A DNA stretch of 64,000 nt from Myxocyprinus asiaticus (lineage: Eukaryota > Chordata > Actinopteri > Cypriniformes > Catostomidae). The notes under the pieces were generated by a model. It saw only the letters and a program-made list of their open reading frames with translations. It was not told the DNA's origin and made no database searches. Below are positions 9,830 to 20,529 of this stretch, in pieces. The position numbers and the translations under genes are program-made. The stretch spans positions 9,503,501 to 9,567,500 of the forward strand of contig NC_059393.1 in NCBI RefSeq assembly GCF_019703515.2, written 5' to 3'. The number at the start of each line of letters is the position of its first letter. The stretch's first letter is position 1.

Positions 9830-10978
9830 TACCTGCTTGTGACTGCCACTACACGGGACGAAACCGGTTCCGCCCAGAGATTGTAGAACCTCGCAAAGGT
9901 GTTGGGTGTTACCCAGCCCGCTGCTCTACAAATGTCTGTTAGAGAGGTGCCACTGGTCAAGGCTCAGGAGGCCACCACACTCCTGGTAGAATGGGCTCGT
10001 AGTCCTGCCGGGGGCGGCACGTCCTGGGCGTGATATGCCATTATTATGGTGTCAATGAGCCAGTGGGTGATCCTCTGCTTGGAGACAGTGTTTCCTTTCC
10101 GCTGTCCACCAAGCAGACAAAGAGCTGCTCAGAGACTCTAAAGCTCTGCGTGCGATCCAAATAGATGCGTAAAGCACGCACCGGACACAGCAACGTCAGG
10201 GCTGGGTCTGTCTCCTCCTGGGGCAGCACTTGCAGATTCACCACCTGATCCCTAAAAGGGGTGTGGGAACCTTGGGCACATAGCCCGGTCGGGGGTCTCA
10301 GGATCATGTGAGAGTAGCCCGGACCGAACTCCAGGCACGAGAGAATGCTTGCAGGTCTCCTATCCTCTTGATGGAAGTGAGCGCAGTCAGGAGGGCAGTC
10401 TTCAAAGAGAGTGCCTTAAGCTCAGCTGACTGCAGGGGCTCAAAAGGGGCTCCCTGTATACCCTGAAGAACTACAGAGAGGTCCCATGAGGGAATGAGGC
10501 ATGGTCTGAAGGGATTCAACCTCCTGGCGCCTCTCAGGAACCTGATGATCAGGTCGTGCTTCCCTAAGGACTTACCGTCCACTGTGTCATGGTGTGCCGC
10601 TATAGCGGCTACATACACCTTCAAGGTGGAGGGGGACAGCCACCCTTCCAATCTCTCCTGCAGGAAGGAAAGCACTGATCTGACTGTGCATCTCTGGGGG
10701 TCTTCGCATTGGGAAGAACACCACTTAGCGAACAGACGCCACTTCAAGGCATACAGGCGCCTCATAGAGGGGGCTCTAGCTTGAGTGATCGTGTCTACCA
10801 CCGTGGGTGGTAGGCCACTTAAGTCTTCCGTGTCCCATCCAGGGGCCAGACATGGAGATTCCAGAGGTCTGGTCGCAGGTGCCAGATGGTGCCCCGCCCC
10901 TGAGAAAGAAGGTCCTTCCTCAGGGGAATTTGCCGGGGGGGGGGGTCTATCGTTAGGAGCGTGAGGTCCGAGAACCAT
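9830..10978 (-). pseudogene. DIRS tyrosine recombinase, frameshifted with one internal stop
   Basis: This enzyme integrates the circular DNA intermediate by site-specific recombination. The N-terminal SAM-like core-binding part is open at 10304-10978 (RRLYALKWRLFAKWC, SPSTLKVYVAAIAAHHDTV, IIRFLRGARRLNP) and reaches SIKRIGDLQAFS, where Arg is the first catalytic residue. After a frameshift near 10310 the frame 10044-10307 gives VVNLQVLPQEETDP and LLCPVRALRIYLDRT. A second shift near 10065 leads to THWLIDTIIMAYHAQDVPPP, then AHSTRSVVAS with the HxxR pair. A stop follows (TGA at 9964-9966, Trp expected), and then TPNTFARFYNL with the nucleophilic Tyr. All catalytic residues are still present, spread over three frames. 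Confidence 0.9.
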
Positions 10979-11249
10979 GTATGGGTGGGCCAGTAGGGTG
11001 CTACCAGGATGACCTGCTCCTCATCCTCCCTGACCTTGCACAGGGTCTGTGCAAGTAGGCATATTTGCGAAGTCCAGGGGGCCAGCTGTGTGCCAGCGCG
11101 TCTACACCGAGAGGTGCCTCGGTCAGGGCGTACCAGAGCGGGCAGTGGGAGGATTCTTGGGAAGTGAACAGGTCTAGCTGTGCCTGCCCGAATCAACTCC
11201 AAATCAACTGGGCCACCTGAGGGTGGAGTCTCCAATCTCCCCTGAGGGT

Positions 11250-12560
11250 AACCTGTCATGACAGCGCATCCACTGCAGTGTTGAGGTCACCCGGGATGTG
11301 AGTGGCTCGCAGCGACTTGAGGTGCTGCTGACTCCAGAGGAAGAGACACCGGGCAAGTTGTGACATACAACAGGAGCGTAAACTGCCTTGATGGTTGATG
11401 TATGCCACCATTGCCATGTTGTCTGTCCGAACTAACACATGCTTGCCCTGGATCAACAGCCAAAACCTCCGCAGGGTGAGCAGAATTGCCAACAACTCGA
11501 GGCAGTTGATGTGCCAACACAGCCACGGGCCCGTTCAGGAGCCCATTGCATACAGCGCCCCAGCCTGTTTTGGAGACCTGCTCTAGGGGAACGCCTGCCC
11601 ATAGAAATGTGAGGTCGGTCCAAGGGCTGAAGAGGCAGTGACAGACCGGCGTGATGGCCACGCGATGTGTCCCGTGGTGCCATGCCCATCTCGGGACTCG
11701 AGTCTGGAGCCAGTGCTGAAGCGGTCTCGTAAGCATCAACCCGAGCGGAGTGGCCACCGCTGAGGATGCCATATGCTCCAGGAGCCTCTGAAACAGTTTC
11801 AGTAGAACTGCTGTCTTCTGTCTGAACGCCTTCAAACAGGTCAGCACCGACTGTGCGCGCTCGTTCGTGAGGCATGCCATCATCAAGACTGAGTCCAACT
11901 CCAAGCCGAGAAAAGAGATGCTCTGAACCGGGAGGAGCTTGCTCTTTCCCCAGTTGACCCAAAGCCCTAGTCGGCTGAGGTGCGAGAGCACCAGGTCATT
12001 GTGTGCACACAACATATCCCGAGAGTGAGCTAGGATTAGCCACTCGTCGAGATAGTTGAGGATGTGAATGCTCACTTCCCTTAACGGGGCAAGGGCTGCC
12101 TCTGCGACCTTCGTGAAGACGGGAGGGGACAAGGACAGGCCGAAAGGGAGGACCTTGTACTGATATGCCCGACCCTCGAATGAAAATCACAGGAAGGGTC
12201 TGTGTCGAGGTAGAATCGAGACATGGAAGTACGCATCCTTCAGGTCTACTGCCGCGAACCAATCTTGATGCCGGATGCTCGCTTGAATGCGTTTTTGCAT
12301 CAGCATCTTGAACGGGAGTCTGTGTAAGGCCCAGTTCAGTACTTGAAGGTCCAAGATTGGCTGCAACCCACCGCCTCTCTGCGGTACAATGAAGTAGGGG
12401 CTGTAAAACCCCTTCTTCATCTCGGCCAGGCTCTATCGCACCCTTCCGTAGGAGGGTAGTAATTTCCGTGCGCAAGGTAGTGGCATTCTCGCCCTTCACC
12501 AAGGTGAAGTGGATGCCACTGAACCTGGGTGGACGCCTGATGAACTGAATCGTGTAGCCG
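11250..12560 (-). pseudogene. DIRS reverse transcriptase / RNase H, mutated
   Basis: The N-terminal part (VHFTLVKGENATTLRTE near 12500) shifts frame near 12420 into KKGFYSPYFIVPQRGGG and LDLQVLNWALHRLPFKM. The first catalytic Asp lies in VDLKDAYFHVSILPRHRPF (about 12190-12250). A TGA at 12187-12189 interrupts at a spot where the sequence continues in the same frame with FEGRAYQYKVLPFGLSLSP. The second catalytic motif is YLDEW (12040-12060) rather than YLDDW, a change of the second Asp to Glu. RNase H follows at 11256-11495 with HVLVRTDNMAMVAYINHQG, carrying an active-site Asp and the INHQG signature of DIRS elements, and then THIPGDLNTAVDALS. Downstream DIRS-type linker sequence runs to the recombinase. 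Confidence 0.87.
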
Positions 12561-12664
12561 AGTCGGACGGTCCGGACCAGCCATCGCAATGGGTTGGAAA
12601 GCGCAAGCCATGCGTCCAAGCTCCGGGCGAGGGGGACCAAGGGGACAATCTCGTCAGACATACC

Positions 12665-14163
12665 GGTGGGTGGGGCCTCGTGGCGGAGCCTAAGGTGCCA
12701 CGCCGTGTCGTGGCCGTGCTGAGTTCAGGGACATCGAAGCACTTACCTGGCTCCTTGTAACCACCCCCAGAACAGCCTGGGACAGAGGAGGAAGAGGCCT
12801 GTCCTTGTGACCCGTGGAGACCGTCACATCGGGTGCAGATTTGTGCCACAGCTGGGCACGCAGGGGCGGGGAGACCGCCGCTGGAGTGCCAAACCTGTCA
12901 AAATGGAATGGTGGACGGTGGTTGTGATGACGGCCGTGCGCACCGGGTATGTGACCCAGGGAACAAGGAAACCGCTCTTGCTGAACTCTTGGGTACCGCA
13001 GCCACTTGGGCATGCGGCGAAATTAAATGAAAAGGTAGCAAAAGATTCTCCTCCCGGCCCTCCACCGGGGGATGGAGTGGTCTGCTTACCAGCTCCAGAG
13101 CAGCGGGTTTTGTCATCCCTGGGTCGCCCGTCTCAGCGGCGCTTCGAAACCACCCGGGCGCCGTGACCTTCATCGCCCGGGGAGTGAGGTCAGTCGCCGA
13201 GTGCAGCTCCTGCATCAATCCCGGGGTGGAACTACCCTCGTGCAGTTCCTTTAGCACCTTGGCTTGGTGGACTTGCAGGAGAGCCATAGCGTGCAGGGCA
13301 GAGGCAGCTTGTCCAGCGGCACCGTAGGCTTTGGCCATCAAGACAACGACATAAACCTACAGGCCATGGATGGGAGCTTTGGGCCCCCGCACCAGGTGGT
13401 GGCGCTCTGCGGGCATAGGTGCACAGTGAGCGCCTTATCCACTGGGGGGAACGCCGAATAGCCCTTGGCCGCCCCACCATCGAGGGTAGTGAGGGTGGGG
13501 GAGCTGAAAGATCAGGACCGGGCAGTAAAAGGTGCCTCCCACGACCTTGTCAGCTCCTCATGCACTTCTGGGAAGAAAGTAACTGGGGTGGGGCATGGCT
13601 GTGAGCGGCGCCGCGAGCCCAGGAACCAATAATTTAGCTACCCGGGAAAGCATATCCGTCATCTCCGCATCAGCCTGTGACTGGGCGACCGCACCCGAGG
13701 GGAGGAGCCCAGCTGAGGCTTCCGCGTCCGACTGGACGAGCCCGCTCTCCGATGCTGCGCTTGAGAGCTCATCACCTTCACGGGCTCCGAATAAGAGGTT
13801 GAACGAGCCGGCGGACTCATCCGGAAGCCCGATCGGGGCAGACGAGCGTGCTGGGGAATGCTGAGGTCCGTGGGGGGATACCCAGCAGAGGTGGTCCCAT
13901 TGGGGTCCCCAAATCACCCCCAGTGCTAGCCGCGCTGGCCTCATACCCATGGGTAGAAGGACCAGGGCAGGGAGCTGCTGGGGTGGCTTGCTTTCTTAGC
14001 AAGCCGCAACCGCATCGTTGCCATGGACATGTTCTCGCAATGACCCATCCACGAACACTGTCTCCATGTGGGCAGCGCCCAGACATGAAAGACAGCGATT
14101 GTGACCTTCAGAAGGTGAGAGATAACGAGCGCAACCAGGAATAACACACAAACGGAAAGGCAT
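12665..14163 (-). pseudogene. gag: DIRS gag-like ORF1, frameshifted
   Basis: The start is set at the ATG at 14163 (minus), because the same start with a similar N-terminus, M-P-x-x-L-C-x-x-P-G-C-x-R-Y-L-S, opens gag in the second DIRS copy at 62176. Cys and His residues in the first 40 residues (C..PGC..., CLSCLGAAH) look like a small zinc-binding motif. The frame then shifts several times: a Ser/Glu-rich middle (13558-13950), a TVHLCP region near 13420, and AYGAAGQAASALHAMALLQVHQAK near 13270-13330, which is the best conserved block of fish DIRS gag. The end is taken where the RT-upstream sequence begins. Gag presumably coats the RNA intermediate. This copy cannot make a full protein. Confidence 0.75.
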
Positions 14164-14405
14164 CTTTAAAAAGACGCATCTTTAAAAAGACGTTCCGTGT
14201 GTGCCGCTCTTTTAGAGAAATATACTCTTTTTTTAGAATATACTCTTTTATTTCTGCCAAAGTGCCCAGGGGCATTCTCTGCAGTGCACCAGTGCAGAGG
14301 GGGGAGAAGCCGCTGAAATGCGCCATCAGATCCAGCAGAGGTGAATGAACAGCCGTGGGAATTCAGCTCAGTGAGCATCGACCGTTCAGCTTCGAAGAGA
14401 AAATC

Positions 14406-14562
14406 TGAATGAGTGGTTGCATACCAGCTCCTTTTATACCCGCATGTTCGGGGGAGTGGTATGCAAATACCACTCACCAATTTTCATTGGCCTTTTATCA
14501 AAGACCAGAGGTGTTTTGGGCTCCCAAGTGTGACCCCTAGTGTCACTACATCGACACAACGT
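14406..14562. repeat. DIRS right (5') inverted terminal repeat with putative promoter
   Basis: Inverted partner of 8731-8887. On the minus strand it contains 'gggtataaaaggagctgg', a TATA-box-like site about 270 bp upstream of the gag ATG, so transcription of the element probably starts here. The right terminus continues 'gacagatagg' to about 14585. Confidence 0.9.
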
Positions 14563-14585
14563 TGACTGAGTGACAGATAGGAAAC

Positions 14586-14815
14586 TAATGACATCTGTGC
14601 TTTTGAAAGCTTTTCAAATAAATTTTGTCTTCAAATTAAAGTTTGTAAAGTTGTGATTCACCTCGGATCTGGTTGTTTTGGTTCATGGCTTAGAACTTTT
14701 ACAAAGGATTTTATGATAAGCCTATTGAAAAAAAAATGGGAAAGGGAAAAACACTTCTGGAACACAGGCAGCTAAAAACGTGGGCGGGCACTTTTGTGTT
14801 CTACAGGCCTGTTGT
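14586..14815 (+). repeat. Right half of the dispersed repeat interrupted by the LTR/DIRS block
   Basis: Matches 34865-35075, including 'gtttgtaaagttgtgattca' (versus 'gtttgtaatgttgtgaatca') and the 'gggcacttttgtgttct' end. It begins immediately after the DIRS right terminus. Confidence 0.75.
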
Positions 14816-14875
14816 CTTCTGCTGAAATAAACAGCTTAAACCAACCTAAGTGTTTCGCTGATCTTATCTAGTCTT

Positions 14876-15250
14876 CCAGCCTGGTAAGGCTGGTCTGTTT
14901 GCTGGTTTTAAAGGGGTTTTGGGCACTTGTCAGCTGGTCAGCCTGGCCGACCAGCTAATCTGGCTGATCACCAGCTTTGCCAGGCTAGGAGACCAGCTTA
15001 AACCAGCTAAGACCAGCAAACCAGCCTTAGATATTCTGATGAAAGAACTAGCTATACAAGCCTAAGCTGATCTCTCAGCCTGGTCCATCTGGTCTGTTTG
15101 CTGGTTTTCAAGGTGTTTTTGTGAATTGTCAGCTGGTCAGGCTGCAAGACTAGCTGGTTGTCCACCTGAGCATCAACTTGACCAGGCAGAGAGACCAGTT
15201 AGACCAACTTAAACTAGCAAACCAGCCTAGGCTGTTTCAAGCTGTATTTT
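14876..15250. repeat. Two tandem ~199-bp units rich in 'ccagctggtc' inverted motifs
   Basis: 'tggtctgtttgctggtttt' occurs near 14891 and again near 15090, 199 bp apart, and the following 150 bp also match. Each unit is full of 'gctggt' and 'accagc' and can fold on itself. It resembles a common fish fold-back repeat. Confidence 0.7.
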
Positions 15251-15565
15251 AAGCAGTGCCCTCACTATGACATTGTATTTTGGTGTTTGTATGCGATCAT
15301 CATAGCAGCTGGTCATAGTGAACCTCAGTTCCAAACCGGAGGACAAAACAGGAAGCTCTGCTGATGGTTTTATTCCTCTTTCTGGTGTTAATGTGGACCC
15401 AGGGTTCTGGACTCAACCCAACCATCATAGAGAGCCACAAAGCTACACTGTATTCCTAACACTGACCTGGACAGAATCATTACCTCTGCAGCTGTCTGCA
15501 TGATTCACAATTAGTCACATTAGTGTTTCTCTCCTCATCTCCTCCTCCTATCAGGTTTTTTTATT

Positions 15566-15992
15566 GAGGCGCATTCACATTTACCTTTACAAGGCAAAAT
15601 TCCACAAGCGAAGACTGGGTGGATGTTGAGCGAGTGTCAAACAATCAAAAAACGAATTGCCAAGCAGCCTCTTTTTAATTCTGCACTTTATACTCTGGGA
15701 GATCTAAATAAAAAAAAGAAACTTGCAGCTAAAATTATATCCTTGTCCATTGTGGATAGTCAGTGTAGCTGTGTACGAAGTACCGCCCACATAGAGGTCA
15801 CTGCCAAACCAAACAATATCCAATTGGTCAGTGTGGTAAATTTGCCTGTCAAAGTTCACCACACTTGAACTCCACGCGAAATCCTCAAGGGGAAATTCTT
15901 TGCCACCGGAAGTCCATCACACAAAATTCACGATCACACGGATTCCCATTGAGAATTTCCCATTGAGGTAAATGTGACTGGGCCTGGAAAGA
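15566..15992. repeat. Possible fold-back MITE
   Basis: 'attcacatttacctttacaa' near 15572 is mirrored by 'ttgaggtaaatgtgactggg' near 15962, giving imperfect inverted ends around about 370 bp. No target duplication was confirmed. Confidence 0.45.
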
Positions 15993-15999
15993 CCATCTG

Positions 16000-18950
16000 G
16001 AAACATTGTGTTTGGAAGGTACCTGGTCTATTATTATCGTAATATCAGTTTCAAATGAACTCTTATTGCTCACAAATGGCAGGTAAAATGATACAAACTG
16101 TCATTTGTCACTTTACAGGTCTCTTCCTGTCAAAATGGATGGTTCTTGGCCAGAATAATCTGCAAAATTGAATAGATTTTATGCCGATAGTCAAAATTCT
16201 GGCTAAACGAGATTATGTGATAATGTATTTTTACTCTCTGGATTAAGTGAAGCCCAATATCCTTTCCTCTCACCTTTCCTCTTATCTAAATGAAAACAAC
16301 ACCCATATCAATTCATGTTCCACTCCTATGCTGCCCACCCCTTAGCTAAATGCCACTGTTGATCATATAAACAGATTCATTGCGACCACTGATGATCTTT
16401 CCATCATATGCTATTTTATGTAGAATTACACCCAAAGTCTTAGTACGAGAAGCAGCTCATAATACTGTTATAATTTCCACTCTCAAATATTTATGCAGGC
16501 CCTATAAATACTGTCCTCATTACCGTCCTCTTCTGAAACAAAAACTAAATGTCATTTTTCCACAGTGACCTCACAGTGTTGGTCATTTTATTAATTTTCC
16601 AGAAACTATATCTTCTGGGGGGTGGCCTGCCTCAGATAAGCTTGATCATTAGACTATATAGAAAATGTTTTTACGTATTGCAATAGCCTGAGAATAATTC
16701 TACTTGCCCCATTTGTCCACATGTGGAGGCATTTGAACTAGTAAACTTGATTTTTACCTGTGCTTGCCTGAACAAATGTCACCTCCACGATGCTATGGTG
16801 TTGTTGCCAGGGCATAGCAATGGAGTTCCTAGGCTGTTTTGGATGGTCACTTTGAGGTTGCTTGCTTCCCCAGGTCAAGAGTCCAACCCCAAGTCATCAT
16901 GATTTCTGGTCCCTAAATATGGTTTGCATCTCTCCTTCAATATAAGTCTGTTTTTTTTATTTTTTTTTTATTTTATTTTTTTATTTTATCCTCCACCAGG
17001 CTAACATCATAAGTCTGATTGCTTAGAAAGGTAATAGCACACTTCGCCTTGGTATGTAGTATGATTTGAGGTATAATTTATATCTGTAGCACAACCACAC
17101 AGTGGTTTTAATGAACTCTATATTTGTTACTGCTACCTACTGTAGTTGAGCCGTTAAGGCCTTAAGGTGAAGTATAATCTCCTTTTAGCGATCTCTTGTT
17201 TCATTGAGTTTTGGAAAGTGTGGCAACATTTGGGTCAAATTTCAAGGATATCTATAAAGTTGTGGTTTTTAATCCATGATTAAACCAGAGCCAACCTGAA
17301 ATCTACTCCTGTGATTAAAAACCCCACTCCATCCTCTATTTTAGCTCAAGCATGACATATCAAATATCTCAATGTCTTCATTTCTATCTTCCCACCACTT
17401 TGGCTACTGCAAAGAGATGACAAACTCCAGCCAATCAAAGGATATTTGTTTGTACAAAAAGAATCAGATACATATATATATATTGTTAAGACTGCTGTCT
17501 AGATAATACTAATCTAGATCTCTTTGATCTGGACTTCTACAATTCAGTGTGCTATGTATAGTTCAAGATGTACAAAGCTCACATTCAACTTGGGTCTAAG
17601 TCTTGTAGGGGAATGCAGACAATTTCAAGCTTTGTGTTTGGTGTATAAAGAACTTAATGTTGGTACATGATTAAAGCGGTATCATTATCATCAATGGCCT
17701 AGGTGAACAAATTAATCTGGATTGCGAATTTGTGCCTTTGTGTTTGCATCACAAGCATTCACTACATTGTATAGCTGCAAGAAATACGGGAAACAAGCCA
17801 GGCTTCTTTTTGGAATTAGTTTCTGGGTTAATGTTTGCAAAAAGTAGAAACCTGGAAAACTTTTGCTGAACTTGTGGACTAAGGATTGTCATGCATGCAA
17901 ATCTGGGAGGTTACATAGATGTGCATGAGGAAATGGTGTCAAGTTCTTGATGAATAGGCAAACCAAGGTGTGTTTTGTGAGAGTGAGGGGTTAGTCTTAC
18001 CTGAGATGACGGGGCCACTTTTAAAGGACTTGTCCAACAGGTATGTACATAGCTAATGGGAGGGTAAGTATTCAGGGGTCAGATCTATACATACAAGAAT
18101 AGGATAATTGCACAAAGATTTAGAGTGCAGAGGCAGGTGATGTCACACATTATCGGACCTCAAGGGTACGCCCAGGTACAGAGGCATTTATTGGTCAGAT
18201 TTTGAGCTGTTGTGCTGGTCCTCTTTGAGGTTTATGGTTGAGTTTAGCATCAAGGTCACAGGCTTTCTCTCAGGAATAATGGTAGTTGATTGGATGGGAA
18301 GTGAAAACTTTGGCAGGCCGTAATTCAGCACCATTGACACCTGCAGTCAGTGTAACTCAGTTTGACAAAACCTGCATACCAACAATATTAGTTTGCAACA
18401 TGACACGGGAACTTGACTTGTTACTACCGATTGTTCCAGTACCTTAACATGAAACCCATTCTGCCGGATTACTTACAAGCACCATCTCCTATTAGACATC
18501 TTTGCATAAATTCCAGTGTTTATCTTTTTCTGTGGCACTACTGATAGCATGTTGAGTGGTCTCAGAGACATGGGTTCTAGTCCCATAGAAACCAGGAAGT
18601 ACCAGAATTTGGGTTAGGGCATATGGTTGCATTGCTGCTGACTGATCACTCTGGGGTTTTATGCTTAAAATGGTATAATACCTGTAAGTAAAACAATAAT
18701 TGGTGCAGACATGATAAATAAGGCAGATAAGGAAAGAAAAATCACAATGAAATCTCTTTAATATCTCAACTGATTCTCAAGTCTTCTTAGGATGCAAAAT
18801 ATCACTTATCAGTATTTTTTATCTTGTTTACCATTTAAAAAAAAAAACATCCTTAAAACAAGACACATTTACTGGAGTACTTGATAGTAAAGCTGATTCT
18901 TAAAATCTGAGACAAATTAAACATGGTCCGGGACTTAAAAATCTGAGTCC
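16000..18950. other. No gene or clear repeat recognised
   Basis: AT-rich single-copy-looking DNA with only short open frames. It contains a T-rich run at 16948-16988 and a short (TA)n at 17474-17484. No exon-like frame with supporting splice sites was found. Confidence 0.5.
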
Positions 18951-19098
18951 ATTAAGGGATGAGTCACCCAAAAATGCAAACTTTGTTATTATATACTCAA
19001 CTGAATATTGTTTCAATATTCTTACTTCTGCGGAACACTAAAGGAAATAACTGAATTAATTCAATACAATTGCAATACATGGTAACTGACATTAACAC

Positions 19099-20022
19099 TA
19101 ATGCTGCATTCCATTCAAAGTCAGATGTGGGGGGCCTGGGTAGCTCAGCAAGTAAAGACACTGACTACAACACCAGGCCAGTCAGGCTTCCTAAGCAACC
19201 AATTGGCCTGGTTGCTATGGTGGGTAGGGTCACGTTGGGTTAACCTCCTCGTGGTCGCCATAATGTGGTTCTTACTCTCGGTGTGGCACGTGGTGAGTTG
19301 TGCGTGGATGCCACGGAGAATAGCGTGAAGCCTCCATATGCGCTAGGTCTCTGTGGTAATGCACTCTACAAGCCATGTGATAAGATGTGCGGATAGTCTC
19401 AGATGCGGAGGCAACTGAGCTTCGTCCTCTGCCACCCAGATTGAGGCGAGTCACTACGCCACCACGAGGACTTAGAGAGCACATTGGGAATTGGGCATTC
19501 CAAATTGGGGAGAAAAAAAAAAAGAAAGTCGGATGTGGGATATTCCTACTTGATATAAAGGCATTCCATTGCCTGATGATCGGAAGATGTAAGGAAACAC
19601 ATCCGCTCCAATTAGCTTAGCAGGAATTTGACTGTCACCAGAGACGTCTCTTAGCAACCCAACTGATTAACATGCTGCAACAGCAGCATTTGTGCAACAG
19701 GTGTACAATTACCTTAAGAGGGTATAATATACCATGTTTTATACACCTATCTCTGCAGACCTTTGTTAAACAAATTTAATATAATTTAATGTAGTAAACT
19801 TTGACTCATTGATTGATATTATTTAATAAAAGTGAACGTTTATCTCCCTGCGTGCCAACATGTTTGTGTGACTTAACCCACCTGCATCTCGGCAAAATCA
19901 GAGATGAAGATTTCTGCATGAGTTTCCAAGTTGGAATTCTGACGTCAAGTTGAGTTCCATTGCACTTTTCTTAGTAGGAAGTTGGAAATTCCGACTTTTT
20001 GAGTTGAATGGAATGCAGCATT
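19099..20022. mobile_element. Fold-back element nested in the outer MITE
   Basis: Left end 'taatgctgcattccattcaa' (19099-19118). The right end is its near-exact reverse complement, 'gagttgaatggaatgcagca' (20001-20020). No coding region. A SINE has inserted 18 bp inside its left end. Confidence 0.75.
19131..19524 (+). mobile_element. tRNA-derived SINE with 14-bp target-site duplication
   Basis: It begins 'ggggcctgggtagctcagca', a tRNA-like 5' end with an A-box-like 'tagctcagc', and ends in an A-rich tail (19512-19524). It is flanked by 'aaagtcagatgtgg' (19117-19130) and 'aaagtcggatgtgg' (19525-19538), 13 of 14 identical, the signature of LINE-assisted insertion. The B-box region appears deleted compared with what a tRNA head needs. 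Open frames on both strands here are not genes. Confidence 0.88.
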
Positions 20023-20529
20023 AAAGAAGCACACAAAAGTGTCAAAAGCTGAAATCCAAAATGGCAGATTAGGCAATAACATCAAACCTCATTGGTATCT
20101 GCAACATGACATTTGATGTCATGCCGTTTGATCGTCAGGCGTGCAAGAACAAATGAGTTATTGACACAGCCTCCATATTGGATTTCAGCGCTGTTAATGG
20201 AATTTTTTTAATGATTTCATTTGAAAGTGAGTAATGACTTAAATTACACTTTTTTCATCATACAAAGTGATTGTATGCTTTCAAAAGACTTGGTATATGC
20301 TATGCGAGTCACATGGACTACGTTTATGATGCTTTTTGTGCTTTATTAAGCTTGAAATAAGTGTTTTTATTTTTTGGTGAATTGTATTGAATTTAGCCAA
20401 TGATACATTAATTAAATTATTTTCTTTTGTGTTCTGCAGAAGAAAGTCATATGAGTTTGAAATGACATGAGGGTGAGTAAATCATGACAGAATTTTCATT
20501 TTTGAGTGAACTATTCCTATAAAAAGTTC

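Larger units (their letters stand above)
8687..14585 (-). mobile_element. DIRS-like tyrosine-recombinase retrotransposon, nearly full length (~5.9 kb)
   Basis: DIRS elements integrate with a tyrosine recombinase instead of a DDE integrase and make no target duplication. Here, on the minus strand, gag (about 14163-12665), RT/RNase H (about 12560-11250) and tyrosine recombinase (about 10978-9830) lie between inverted terminal repeats of about 157 bp (8731-8887 and 14406-14562). An internal complementary region (8963-9066) sits near the 3' end and equals the reverse complement of the two element termini joined. Each ORF has frameshifts or stops. The boundaries were set by comparing the termini with the internal complementary region and with the second copy starting at 61752. 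The length agrees with known DIRS elements. Confidence 0.93.
18953..20522. mobile_element. Outer MITE with 'agggatagttcacc'-type ends, carrying nested inserts
   Basis: The left edge 'aagggatgagtcacccaaaa' and the right edge 'tgagtgaactattcctataa' are inverted partners and match the ends of a very common cyprinid MITE, with TTAA next to the left end. The arms continue as 'tactcaactg' on the left and 'gggtgagtaaatcatgacag' on the right. A fold-back element at 19099-20022 lies inside. Confidence 0.72.

Noticed and set aside
9139..9942. Plus-strand frames of 61-123 codons in the DIRS 3' region
   Set aside because: Antisense to the DIRS element in its GC-rich non-coding end, with no family signature.
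19101..19657. Overlapping frames of 61-77 codons on both strands
   Set aside because: They fall within the SINE and its flanks.
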